From Caldimonas brevitalea (GTDB lineage: Bacteria > Pseudomonadota > Gammaproteobacteria > Burkholderiales > Burkholderiaceae_C): DNA of 64,000 nucleotides. Made by a program: the position numbers and the translations under genes. Positions 1 to 8,533 of this stretch are shown here, in pieces. The notes beneath the pieces were generated by a model. The model searched no databases. It saw nothing but the letters and a program-made list of their open reading frames with translations, and had not been told where the DNA came from. The stretch covers positions 3,658,001 through 3,722,000 of the forward strand of contig NZ_CP011371.1 of the NCBI RefSeq assembly GCF_001017435.1. Reading direction: 5' to 3'. Numbering within the stretch: position 1 is the first letter of the stretch; the number at the start of each line of letters is the position of its first letter.

Positions 1-17
1 GGGAGCGGGCGCTGCCG

Positions 18-488
18 TCAGCGGTGGGAAGCACAGCCAGCGTCCGAGTGGCAGGCCAGTTCTGCGTCTGGCACCGCCTCGTCGTCGCTCCCACGATGTG
101 CGAAAACGTCGCGCTCACGCTGCGGTGTCGTGTCGGCCGCTGCGCCGTCTCGCACCAGGGTCAGCAGCTCACGCCGTCGTTGCGCCAGCTCATCCCATCT
201 CTCCGCCAGCAGCGCCTCGGCGGCGGCGACACGGCGTTCGCTGTCGACCCCCGAGCCCCCGGGCGCCATAGGCCGCCACGCGCCGGCACGCCGCAGCTGC
301 TCGATCCGGCAGGCGCCGACAGCCAGGGCCGCCGTGCCCGACAACCACACCGCCGACAAGCCTGGGCTTTGCCCAGACGCCGACCCACCCACCGCCTGCG
401 ACCAGCCCTCGACCGTGTCCGCTGAGCGCGCGGCTGAGAAGTCCTGCAACACCGGAATCGGGGGGTTCCCGTTCCATCCATTTGCCAT
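18..488 (-). CDS. hypothetical protein, possibly C-terminal part of a disrupted gene
   Basis: I do not recognise this protein (about 156 residues). The chosen ATG at 488 has a GAGGG-type ribosome site about nine bases upstream. The same frame stays open to a GTG at 698, and its codon use there looks coding, so the true product may be longer. It has a Gly/Ser-rich N-terminal part, a short Ala-rich hydrophobic stretch near residues 45-55, and a charged helical part (residues about 85-115) rich in Arg, Glu and Leu. The C-terminal tail is polar. No enzyme motif is visible. A strong ribosome site further upstream at 796 points into a different frame, which suggests a frameshift. Confidence 0.4.
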   Translation of the reverse strand: MANGWNGNPPIPVLQDFSAARSADTVEGWSQAVGGSASGQSPGLSAVWLSGTAALAVGACRIEQLRRAGAWRPMAPGGSGVDSERRVAAAEALLAERWDELAQRRRELLTLVRDGAAADTTPQRERDVFAHRGSDDEAVPDAELACHSDAGCASHR

Positions 489-1019
489 GATCTGTATCCC
501 TCGGAACATACCGATGCCGCTGAAGCAGTGCGCGGGGGCTGCGGCGGGCCAGCGCGCGATCGGAACGCCGATTCGAAACGTCCGTTCCTTGCGGCGCTCG
601 GTCAGTGCGTCCAGGTGCAGCAGCGCCGGCGCGAATAACTCTGCAGCACGGGCAGCGCCGAAGGACTCGGGCAACGGCGCGACCATGCCTCTGGCCACGA
701 CCTGTCGATGGGCTCCGCGCAGCCCCGCGGACGCCAGCGGGTGCGGTACGAAACGCTACGGGTACCGGGACTGCGCTTGCTGAATTCTTTCTTCATGAGC
801 TGTCCTCCTGCGTATCGGCCGTGCGTGGGGCGGTCCCTCCGCTCTTGCACGTTTTGCCTAGTTGATGCGCAGGACTCTACGGTTGTATACGCACGCGTCG
901 CAACACCGAGTTCTCGTAGTTGGGCGTGGCGGCCCGCGCTAGGGCGGGCCGGCGGCACCAAAACTCGTCCGGCGGAAGCAAAGCCCGCCGTCCGTTGCCT
1001 GGGCCGAAAACGACTTCCG

Positions 1020-1196
1020 TCAACGGTCCAGATCGAGGAAAGCCGACACGCCAAACGCCACCGCGCCTGCCACCGGCAGGCTCACGAGCACCAGCAAGGC
1101 CTCGCCGGCCGCGTCCACACCCAGGGCGGTTCCCATCACGGTGAGCACGACGGCCACCAGCCCCAGCACCTTCGCACCCACTGCCCAGTTCGTCAT
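1020..1196 (-). CDS. small two-helix membrane protein, unknown function
   Basis: This is a 58-residue protein. Its ATG is preceded by a good ribosome site (AAGGAG, seven bases upstream). The sequence consists almost entirely of two hydrophobic segments, roughly residues 8-25 and 33-53, joined by a short GVDAAGEA loop, and it ends in a charged DLDR tail. That pattern predicts a helical hairpin in the inner membrane. I cannot assign a family. It lies 27 bases downstream of another tiny membrane protein on the same strand, so the two may be cotranscribed. Confidence 0.6.
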   Translation of the reverse strand: MTNWAVGAKVLGLVAVVLTVMGTALGVDAAGEALLVLVSLPVAGAVAFGVSAFLDLDR

Positions 1197-1223
1197 GGCC
1201 GTACTCCTTCATGAAAGCCGGCA

Positions 1224-1388
1224 TTAATGCTCCAACCGCCGCTTGGCAGGTCGCGCCACCGCCACCAATGCGGTCGCGGCGGCAAGCACCCACAAGATCA
1301 CGGTCGCCAAAGAACTAAAAGCAAACGAAGTGCCTGCCCAGCTGAACAGCACGGCTAGCAAGGCAAATACCACCGACCACTTCCACAT
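1224..1388 (-). CDS. small membrane protein, DUF1328/YtjA-like
   Basis: This is a 54-residue protein starting MWKWSVVF. The ribosome site CAGGAG lies six bases before the ATG. Two hydrophobic segments (about residues 4-17 and 25-45) are separated by a Gly/Ser/Ala turn, and the tail is basic (AKRRLEH). Length, a Trp-rich start and the two-helix layout resemble the DUF1328 (YtjA) family of small inner-membrane proteins, but the match is by general pattern only. Function is unknown for that family. It is first in a possible two-gene unit with the 58-residue protein downstream. Confidence 0.6.
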   Translation of the reverse strand: MWKWSVVFALLAVLFSWAGTSFAFSSLATVILWVLAAATALVAVARPAKRRLEH

Positions 1389-1656
1389 CGAAAGCTCCTG
1401 AAAGAAATTCTGTGTGATGTGTTGGGATGTTAGAAAAGCGGCCCGCAGAGGCGTGTCGGCAGGCGGCGGCGCGGATTGTCGGCCCGGTCCTACAGGCGTC
1501 GCCTCGCGCTTTCCCCACTCGTTCAGGGGGGCGGGCCCGTTCACAATCGAAACAGAACGAGATCGGGGCGGGCCGAAACTGCCACCGATTGCGGGTGTCG
1601 GCGGCGACGGCCGGCGCACCGCTCAAAACAACAGGGGCTGAAGCGCCCGGAACGCC

Positions 1657-2418
1657 GTGGAGACCTTGCAAACATCCCAACCGCGTCTGCTCGTGGTGGA
1701 CGACGACCGCGACATGGTCGCCGTCCTGGAAGACCTGCTGACACGCGCCGGCTTCATCGTCGACGGTGTCCATTGCGGCGCCGCGATGTTCGCCGCGCTG
1801 GCGCAGCGGCCATACGACCTGCTGCTGCTCGACCTGCGCCTGCAGGCCGAAGACGGCCTGGCCTTGGCGCGCCGGCTACGGCAACAGTCGCGCGTGCCGC
1901 TGGTGATGATCAGCGGCAGCAGCGACGAAACCGACCGGGTGCTGCTGTTGGAGCTGGCTGCGGACGACTTTTTGGTCAAACCTTTCAGCGAACGCGAACT
2001 GGTGGCGCGCATCCGCGCTGTCTTGCGTCGCCACGGCAGCCCCGCCCTGCCCGTGGCGCTGCCCAGCGCCGATGCGACCCCCCCGCCCGCCGGCCGCGGT
2101 GAACGGCTGTGTTTCGGCCCCTGGGTGCTCGACCTGCGCGAGCGCGAATTGCGCAAGCGCAGCGGCGAACCCTGCGCGCTGACGCAAGGCGAGTTCCGTC
2201 TGCTGGAAGCATTCGTTCGCGCCCCTCGTCGCGTCTGGACCCGAGACCAACTGCTGGAGCAGACGCGCAGCCTCGAGACCGAGGTGTTCGACCGCACCAT
2301 CGACGTCCTGATCCTGCGCCTGCGCCGCAAGATCGAGGCCAATCCCAAACATCCGCAGTACATCTGCACCGAACGCGGGCTGGGCTATCTGTTCGCGGCC
2401 GACGTGGTGCCGGCTTGA
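1657..2418 (+). CDS. OmpR/PhoB-family response regulator
   Basis: This is a 253-residue DNA-binding response regulator. Residues about 10-122 form a receiver domain with the acidic pair DDD near residue 15, the phosphorylatable Asp59 (in LLLLDLRL) and the conserved Lys in the VKPF motif. Residues about 150-250 form a winged-helix DNA-binding domain that ends with the typical hairpin (YICTERGLGYLF). The start is a GTG with only a weak ribosome site. The hybrid kinase that follows on the same strand is the likely partner, although a 148-bp spacer with a tandem repeat lies between them. The regulated genes cannot be told from the sequence. Confidence 0.9.
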   Translation: METLQTSQPRLLVVDDDRDMVAVLEDLLTRAGFIVDGVHCGAAMFAALAQRPYDLLLLDLRLQAEDGLALARRLRQQSRVPLVMISGSSDETDRVLLLELAADDFLVKPFSERELVARIRAVLRRHGSPALPVALPSADATPPPAGRGERLCFGPWVLDLRERELRKRSGEPCALTQGEFRLLEAFVRAPRRVWTRDQLLEQTRSLETEVFDRTIDVLILRLRRKIEANPKHPQYICTERGLGYLFAADVVPA

Positions 2419-2533
2419 GCACCCGCTCGGCCGCCCGAAGGGGCTCGCACCGTAGTGCGCAGCACGAAGGTTTTCCAATCAGCACCCGCCCGGCCGTCCG
2501 AAGGGGCTCGTACCGCCGTGCGCAGCACGGACG
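2419..2533. repeat. tandem direct repeat, two ~52-bp copies
   Basis: Two copies of a 52-bp unit lie head to tail at 2419-2470 and 2482-2533, separated by 11 bases. I count seven differences between them. Each holds the core CCGAAGGGGCTCG and the short palindrome GTGCGCAGCAC. The repeat fills almost all of the spacer between the response regulator and the hybrid kinase. The self-complementary core suggests an intergenic REP-like element or an RNA structure rather than a protein operator. Confidence 0.75.
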
Positions 2534-2566
2534 CTACGCCGCGATCCGGCAGGAAGCCTGTCCGCG

Positions 2567-5188
2567 ATGACCGCCCCCCGCCGCTGGGCACTCGACCGGG
2601 TGCGCACCCGCCTGCTGGCCGCCTTCGGCCTGCTGCTGCTCGCCGCCATCAGCCTCGCCGCAGTCGGCTGGCTCGGCATGCGCCACGCGCAGCGTGCGGT
2701 CGCCGGCTTCGAGGACGAGCTCATGCCCAACCTGGCCGACGCGCTGGAGCTGGCGGAGCGCACCACCCAGCTCGCCGCGATCGCACCGCGCATCACCGAG
2801 TGGCGCGACAGCGACGGTGTGGAGTCCGACCGGTTGCGTGCCGAGCAGTTGCTCGGACAGATCCGCCACCATGCGCTCGACCTGCAGGCCACCGGCGAGT
2901 TCGGCGCGCTGTTGGCCCGCCTCGAAGACGAGGTGCGGCGCGACCTGGCGCAACTGGTCGCGCTGACACGTCAGAAGGTGGAGCTGCAGCGTCGCCTGGA
3001 TGCGCAGATGCGCCGGCTCGAGCAGCTGGGCGATGAGTTGCACCGCCCGCGCGCCGCTGCCGGCCGCGTCGACCCCTCGCTGGCGGCGGTCTGGTCGAGC
3101 CTGGTGCTGGCGGTGGCCACCGACAGCGCGGCTGCCTTGGGCAGCCTCGAAGCGGATGTCGAAGCCTCGCTGCTGTCCGTGCAGCGGCGCGACGTGTTGT
3201 CGGCCTACCCGCCCCGCACCGCGCAAACGGTCATGGCCCTGGCCAGCGGTGCGGATGCCGTGCTGGCCTTGCGCCGTTCGATGCTCGAACTGGAGCGCAG
3301 CAGTGCCTATCTGGTGGTGCTGATGCGCGCCAATGCCACCGAGCTGGGCGATGCGGTGTCGCGCTACGTCGGCGGGTTGCAGGCGACCGCGCGCGAGCGC
3401 AGCGAGGCGATCCGACGCTCGGTGCGCGTGGGCGAAACCGGCATGTTGCTGGTGGCACTCGCCTGCCTGGGCATCGCGGCCGGTGCCGCCGGCTACGTGC
3501 GCCGGCTGGTCGGACAGATCGAGAACATCACCGCGGTGATGTCGCGGCTGGCACAAGGCGACACGGCCCAGCCGACCCCGGCGACCCGGCGCCGCGACGA
3601 ACTCGGCGCGCTGGCCCGCACTTTCGAGGTGTTCCGCGACGCCCTGCTCGCCAAACAGCGTCTGGTGCACGACCTGCACGCTCAAAACGAAATGATCGCG
3701 GCGGTGCACAGCAGCATGACCGACGCCCTCGCGGTGTTCGACCCCGACCACCGGCTGCTGCTGTGGAACCCGCAGCTGACCCAGCTGCTCGAGCCGCATG
3801 GTGTACGCCCGTCCCTCGGCCTGTCGGCGGCGCGCCTGCTGGCCGGCCTGCCGGCCGGCACCACCTGGGCGGCGCCCGGGCAGACCGCGCGGCGGCCGCT
3901 GTCGCGCCGCGAGCGGATTGCCTTCGCCGGCTATGACCATGTCGAGCTGCAGCTGCCGGGCGGCCAGGTGCTCGACACCCGCACCCGTCGCGTGCCGGGC
4001 ACCGGCGCCGTGATGCTGGTCACCGACCTGAGCGCCCGCCGCGCGGTGGAATCGCAGCTGCAGCACGCGCAGAAGATGGAGGTGCTCGGCCAGCTGACCG
4101 GCGGTGTCGCGCACGACTTCAACAACTACCTGGGCACCATCCTCGGCACACTGCCGCTGCTCGAGGCCGAGCTGCCGAGCGGCTCGCCCGCGCAGGCGCG
4201 CCTTGCGCGCATCCGGCGGGCTGCCACCGGCGCCGCCGCCCAGACCCGCCGGCTGCTCGCCTTCGCGCGGCGGCAACCGTTGCAGGCCGAGGTGGTGCCC
4301 GTCGACGAGGCGATCGAGGAGATGCGCGACCTGATCGAGTACAGCGCCGGGCCGCAAGTGCAGGTCGACCTGGCGCTGGGGGCCGGCGATGCCTGCGTCG
4401 AGATCGACCGGGGCCAGCTCGAGAACGCCCTCCTCAACCTGGTCCTGAACAGCGGCGCGGCCATGCCCACCGGCGGCCGGCTGACGGTGCAAAGCGAAGC
4501 CGACCCGCAGCAGGTTCGCCTGCGCATCGAGGACAGCGGCTGTGGCATCCCCGAAGGTGTGCTCGGCAAGGTGTTCGAGCCGTTCTTCACCACCAAGGCC
4601 CCCGGAGAAGGCAGCGGCCTGGGCCTGTCGACCGTCTACGGATTCGTCAAACAGTCGGGCGGTGACATCCGCATCGAAAGCCAGGCGGACGCCGGCACGA
4701 CGGTCTGGCTGACGTTTCGGCGGCTGCCGCGCCCCGCCGCCGTGCAGCCTGACCCGGTACCCGGCCAGCCCTTGCCCGGCCTGGCGGGGCTCACCGTGCT
4801 GGTGGTCGACGACGACGACAGCCTGCGCGAGACGGTGACCGAGATGCTGCAGGCGGCAGGTGCCCGCCCGCTAGCCGCGGCGAGCGGCGAGACGGCGTTG
4901 ACGGCCTTGCAGCAGCACGAAGGGGTCGGCCTGGTCTTGTCGGACGTCTGCCTGGGCGCCGGCATGGATGGCTGGCGGTTGCGGCAAATCGTGCAAAGCC
5001 GCCATCCCGCGCTGCCCATCGGCCTGATGTCCGGCCTCGGCCCCGAGGGCTGGCAATCGCCGCCGCCGGAGCACGCGGCGGTGCCGGTGCTGCACAAGCC
5101 GTTTGACCTGCGCACCCTGCTGCACTGGCTGGGCGGCTTGCTGCCCGCCACAGGTCAACCCGCCGCTGTCGGCTATCGACCGGACTGA
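2567..5188 (+). CDS. membrane hybrid sensor histidine kinase (HAMP-PAS-HisKA-HATPase-REC)
   Basis: This is an 873-residue sensor kinase. A first membrane helix (about 16-37) and a second (about 291-313) flank a roughly 250-residue periplasmic, mostly helical sensor region. HAMP (about 315-370) and a PAS-like domain follow. The dimerisation domain has phospho-accepting His516 (GGVAHDFNN), and the ATPase domain has a clear N box and the GSGLGLSTVYG G box. The C-terminal receiver (from about 744) carries Asp793 in VLSDVCLG. It lies downstream of an OmpR-type regulator, which is the probable output. The HDFNN-type kinase is typical of hybrid kinases that dephosphorylate through their own receiver. 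Confidence 0.9.
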   Translation: MTAPRRWALDRVRTRLLAAFGLLLLAAISLAAVGWLGMRHAQRAVAGFEDELMPNLADALELAERTTQLAAIAPRITEWRDSDGVESDRLRAEQLLGQIRHHALDLQATGEFGALLARLEDEVRRDLAQLVALTRQKVELQRRLDAQMRRLEQLGDELHRPRAAAGRVDPSLAAVWSSLVLAVATDSAAALGSLEADVEASLLSVQRRDVLSAYPPRTAQTVMALASGADAVLALRRSMLELERSSAYLVVLMRANATELGDAVSRYVGGLQATARERSEAIRRSVRVGETGMLLVALACLGIAAGAAGYVRRLVGQIENITAVMSRLAQGDTAQPTPATRRRDELGALARTFEVFRDALLAKQRLVHDLHAQNEMIAAVHSSMTDALAVFDPDHRLLLWNPQLTQLLEPHGVRPSLGLSAARLLAGLPAGTTWAAPGQTARRPLSRRERIAFAGYDHVELQLPGGQVLDTRTRRVPGTGAVMLVTDLSARRAVESQLQHAQKMEVLGQLTGGVAHDFNNYLGTILGTLPLLEAELPSGSPAQARLARIRRAATGAAAQTRRLLAFARRQPLQAEVVPVDEAIEEMRDLIEYSAGPQVQVDLALGAGDACVEIDRGQLENALLNLVLNSGAAMPTGGRLTVQSEADPQQVRLRIEDSGCGIPEGVLGKVFEPFFTTKAPGEGSGLGLSTVYGFVKQSGGDIRIESQADAGTTVWLTFRRLPRPAAVQPDPVPGQPLPGLAGLTVLVVDDDDSLRETVTEMLQAAGARPLAAASGETALTALQQHEGVGLVLSDVCLGAGMDGWRLRQIVQSRHPALPIGLMSGLGPEGWQSPPPEHAAVPVLHKPFDLRTLLHWLGGLLPATGQPAAVGYRPD

Positions 5189-5319
5189 TGCGAGACGTGC
5201 GACCGCGCCGGCCTTGCAGGCGTCTTGGCCATGACGGCACTCCTATCATCGATGGCTCGGGACGCCGGCCGCCTTGCCGTGTCCGGCGGTGTCCAACGTT
5301 CGCCCTCCTCGAGCCTCCC

Positions 5320-5928
5320 ATGACGCTGTCGCCTTCGCTCTACCAAGTCGCCCTGGCTCCCTACATCCGGGGCCTGCAGACCCTCGCCCGCCTGCTGGAC
5401 AAGGCCGCCGAACACGCCGGCCGACAAGGCCTGGACGAGGCCACGCTGGTCGCCCGCCGCCTGCACCCCGAGATGTTTCCGCTGTCGCGCCAGGTCGAGA
5501 TCCTGACCTCGGCCGCCCGCGGCACCGCGGCACGCCTGGCGCGCCGCCTGGCCAGCCACGACACCTCACCCGATCATGCCGTGTTCAACCGGGGCCACGA
5601 CGACGAGTTCGGCAAGCCGCCCCCCTCGTCCTTCCTCGAACTGCAGGCGCTGATCCAGGAAGCCCTGGCCTACCTCGCCACCGTGTCGGCCAGCGAGGTG
5701 GACGATGCGGCACCCGTGTCGGTCACGGTCGCGAAGGCCGGCCACGTGCGTCAGTTCGACACCCAGGACTTCGTGCTCGCCTACGTCCTGCCCAACCTCT
5801 ATTTCCACCTGACGGTGGTGTACGCGCTGCTGCGCTCGGCCGGCGTGCCCCTCGGCAAAGCCGACTACCAGGGCACGCCACCCTATACGTTGCTAACCGG
5901 CATGCCGGCCGACACGCCCCCCGCCTGA
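5320..5928 (+). CDS. DUF1993 family protein
   Basis: This is a 202-residue cytoplasmic protein whose sequence matches the DUF1993 family from end to end: an N-terminal helix with LYQVALAPYIRGL, a central HPEMFPLSRQVEI motif, and a C-terminal VYALLRSAGVPLGKADY motif. The family is predicted to adopt the DinB-like four-helix fold, and its function is not established. An open frame extends upstream to 5188, but family members start at this ATG. No operon partner is evident: the preceding kinase ends 131 bases upstream and the sugar operon starts about 300 bases downstream. Confidence 0.85.
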   Translation: MTLSPSLYQVALAPYIRGLQTLARLLDKAAEHAGRQGLDEATLVARRLHPEMFPLSRQVEILTSAARGTAARLARRLASHDTSPDHAVFNRGHDDEFGKPPPSSFLELQALIQEALAYLATVSASEVDDAAPVSVTVAKAGHVRQFDTQDFVLAYVLPNLYFHLTVVYALLRSAGVPLGKADYQGTPPYTLLTGMPADTPPA

Positions 5929-6224
5929 CCCCCGCCACGCTCACCGCACTGCCTGGAACAGTGCTTGCCCTGGTGCTTGCGCACCAAGGCGGCCGGCCGG
6001 TGGCAGTGAGCCGGTTGTTTCATTGCGGGGGCGCGGGGCGTCACAAACGAAATCGTCGATTCACGCTTCGCCTCTCCAATACGGGGCAGGCCTAGTGTTC
6101 TAGTGCCGACCGGAGGAGACAAGCGCGCCCGCATCCCGGCACCACGACCGGCGATCGACGCGCCTTCGGTGAAGACCCTAGCCTTCTTCTATCAAGAACG
6201 GGATCGCACCCAGGAGGACTCGCA
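5929..6224. other. intergenic region ahead of the sugar-transport operon
   Basis: No credible gene is seen here. The AT-richest part lies around 6015-6110. Near 6111-6121 there is a ribosome-site-like GGAGGAGACAAG with no start codon after it, about 100 bases before the true start, so it may belong to the leader. The operon promoter must lie in this region, but I cannot name a convincing -35/-10 pair. Confidence 0.4.
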
Positions 6225-7502
6225 ATGAAACATGCCCACCGCCCCACCCTCGCCGCCCTGCTGCTGTTGGCCCTTGGGCTCCACGGCGCCGCCCACGCCG
6301 CCTCGATCAAGATTTCGTGCGGCGCCGTCGGCCAGGAACTCGAGATGTGCAAGCAGGCCGCGCAGGCCTGGGCCCAGAAGTCCGGCCACGAGGTGCAGGT
6401 GGTGGCCACGCCCAACGACGCGAGCGAACGGCTGGCGCTGTACCAGCAGGTGCTGAGCTCGCGTTCGGACAAGATCGACGTGTTCCAGGTCGACGTGGTG
6501 TGGCCCGGCATGCTGGCCAGCCACCTGGTCGACCTGAAGCGCTACACCCAGGGTGCCGAAAAGCAGCACTTCCCCAGCATTGTCGCCAACGCCACGGTGG
6601 GGCCGCAGCTGGTCGCGATGCCCTGGTTCACCGATGCCGGCCTGCTCTACTACCGCAAGGACCTGCTCGCCAAGCATGGTCAAAAACCGCCCACCACCTG
6701 GGACGAGCTGAGCGCAAGCGCGAAGAAGATCCAGGACGCCGAGCGCGCTGCCGGCAACGACAAGCTGTGGGGCTATGTCTGGCAGGGCCGTGCCTACGAG
6801 GGGCTGACCTGCAACGCCCTCGAGTGGGTGGCGAGCCATGGCGGCGGCACCATCGTCGATGCCAATGGCAAGGTCAACGTCAAGAACCCGCAGGCGATCA
6901 AGGCGGTACAGACCGCGGCGAGCTGGGTCGGCCGCATTTCGCCGACCGCCGTGCTGAACTACGGCGAGGAAGAAGCGCGCGGCGTGTTCCAGGCCGGCAA
7001 CGCCGTCTACATGCGCAACTGGCCTTACGCCTGGTCGCTGTCGCAGGCCGAGGGCAGCGCGGTCAAGGGCAAGGTCGGCGTGACCATGCTGCCGACCGGC
7101 GGTGCGGGCGGGCGCCATGCCGCGACGCTGGGCGGGCAGCTGCTCTCCGTCTCGAAGTACTCCAAGCATCCCGACGTGGCGGCCGACCTGGTGATGTACA
7201 TGACCAGCGCGGCCGTGCAGAAGGAGCGGGCCTTGAAAGGGTCGTTCAACCCGACCGTCAGCGGGCTGTACAAGGACGCCGACATCCTCAAGGTCAACCC
7301 CTTCATGGGCGAGCTGCACGAGACCTTCACCAACGCGGTGGGCCGGCCGGCCACCGTCACGCGCAGCAAGTACAACCAGCTGAGCAACCAGTTCTGGAAC
7401 GCAGTGCACGAGGTGCTGTCGGGCAAGGCCAAGGCCGACGCGGCGCTGAGCCGGCTGGACGCCACCGCGAACCGCCTGGGCCGTGGCGGCAAGTGGGAAT
7501 GA
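6225..7502 (+). CDS. sugar ABC transporter substrate-binding protein (trehalose/maltose type)
   Basis: This is a 425-residue periplasmic solute-binding protein of family 1. A signal peptide (about residues 1-24, cleavage near AHA-AS) leads into the mature start IKISCGAVGQE. The ERLALYQQ and VDVVWPGMLASHLVDL segments resemble ThuE-type trehalose/maltose binding proteins more than AglE-type ones; this is from memory of the family. A strong ribosome site (AGGAGG) precedes the ATG. It is the first gene of a five-gene operon with two permeases, a GH13 glucosidase and an ATPase, so it should bind an alpha-linked disaccharide and deliver it to the permease pair. Confidence 0.9.
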   Translation: MKHAHRPTLAALLLLALGLHGAAHAASIKISCGAVGQELEMCKQAAQAWAQKSGHEVQVVATPNDASERLALYQQVLSSRSDKIDVFQVDVVWPGMLASHLVDLKRYTQGAEKQHFPSIVANATVGPQLVAMPWFTDAGLLYYRKDLLAKHGQKPPTTWDELSASAKKIQDAERAAGNDKLWGYVWQGRAYEGLTCNALEWVASHGGGTIVDANGKVNVKNPQAIKAVQTAASWVGRISPTAVLNYGEEEARGVFQAGNAVYMRNWPYAWSLSQAEGSAVKGKVGVTMLPTGGAGGRHAATLGGQLLSVSKYSKHPDVAADLVMYMTSAAVQKERALKGSFNPTVSGLYKDADILKVNPFMGELHETFTNAVGRPATVTRSKYNQLSNQFWNAVHEVLSGKAKADAALSRLDATANRLGRGGKWE

Positions 7503-7621
7503 AACCCTGAGCTGCCTCCCGGCCGCGTCGTCTTGCGCTGCGGTGGTGTTGTCGCCCTGCCCGCACCGCGGGACGCCGGCCGGCTTTCCTGGTTCCCCTC
7601 TTGAGCGTTGCTGCTGCTGAC

Positions 7622-8533
7622 ATGAAGACCCAACCTTCCGCCCTCGACGTCCAGCGGGTGCGACGAGCCTGGCTGATGGTCACCCCGATGCTGGTGGTGC
7701 TGCTGCTGGTGGCCGGCTGGCCGCTCGGGCGCACGATCTGGTTCAGCCTCACCGATGCACAGTTGTCGCAGCTCGACAACTGGAGCTTCATCGGCCTGGA
7801 AAACTACCTCGGCGAATACGGATTGCTGCGCGACCCCGAATGGTGGGGATCGGTGCGCAACACCGTGGTGTTTGCCGCCTTGTCGGTCCTGATCGAGACG
7901 GCGCTGGGCCTCGGTGTCGCGCTGTTGCTCAACCATCCGTCACGGCTGCGCACGCTGTTGCGGGCCTCGATGCTGATCCCCTGGGCCATCCCGACCGTGG
8001 TGTCGGCCAAGATGTGGAGCTGGATGCTGCACGACCAGTTCGGCGTCCTCAACCACTACCTGGTGTCGCTCGGGCTGCTGTCGACGCCCATCGCCTGGAC
8101 CGCCAACCCCGACCTCGCCCTGTTCACCGTCGTGCTGGTCGACGTCTGGAAAACCACCCCCTTCATGGCGCTGCTGATCCTGGCCGCTTTGCAGATGGTC
8201 CCGCAGGACTGCTACGAGGCCGCGCGTGTCGACGGTGTGCCGGCCTTCACCGTGTTCCGCCGCATCACGCTGCCGCTGATCCTGCCCGGCATCGCGGTGG
8301 CGATGATCTTCCGCATGCTCGACGCGCTGCGCGTGTTCGACCTCATCTACGTGATGACCTCCAACAGCCACTCCACCCGCAGCATGTCGGTGTTCGTGCG
8401 CGAGCAGCTGATCGACTTCCAGCAGATCGGCTACGGCTCGGCCGCCGCCACCGTGGTGTTCTTCACCATCGCGCTGATGACCATCCTGTACATGGGCCTG
8501 CTGCGCCCCGCCCTGCAGAAGGTGGAAGCATGA
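7622..8533 (+). CDS. sugar ABC transporter permease, MalF type
   Basis: This is a 303-residue inner-membrane permease with six predicted helices, the first at about residues 21-40. The cytoplasmic EAA loop reads YEAARVDGVPAFTVFRRITLPLI, the surface that docks on the ATPase. I chose ATG 7622; an in-frame TTG at 7601 would add seven residues, and neither start has a strong ribosome site. It overlaps the second permease by the ATGA arrangement, so the two are translationally coupled. The pair should form the heterodimeric channel for the binding protein encoded upstream. Confidence 0.9.
   Translation: MKTQPSALDVQRVRRAWLMVTPMLVVLLLVAGWPLGRTIWFSLTDAQLSQLDNWSFIGLENYLGEYGLLRDPEWWGSVRNTVVFAALSVLIETALGLGVALLLNHPSRLRTLLRASMLIPWAIPTVVSAKMWSWMLHDQFGVLNHYLVSLGLLSTPIAWTANPDLALFTVVLVDVWKTTPFMALLILAALQMVPQDCYEAARVDGVPAFTVFRRITLPLILPGIAVAMIFRMLDALRVFDLIYVMTSNSHSTRSMSVFVREQLIDFQQIGYGSAAATVVFFTIALMTILYMGLLRPALQKVEA

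Noticed and set aside
2534..4492. 652-codon minus-strand frame opposite the first hybrid kinase
   Set aside because: It is a shadow of HAMP, PAS and kinase coding on the plus strand, with biased composition and no start signal.
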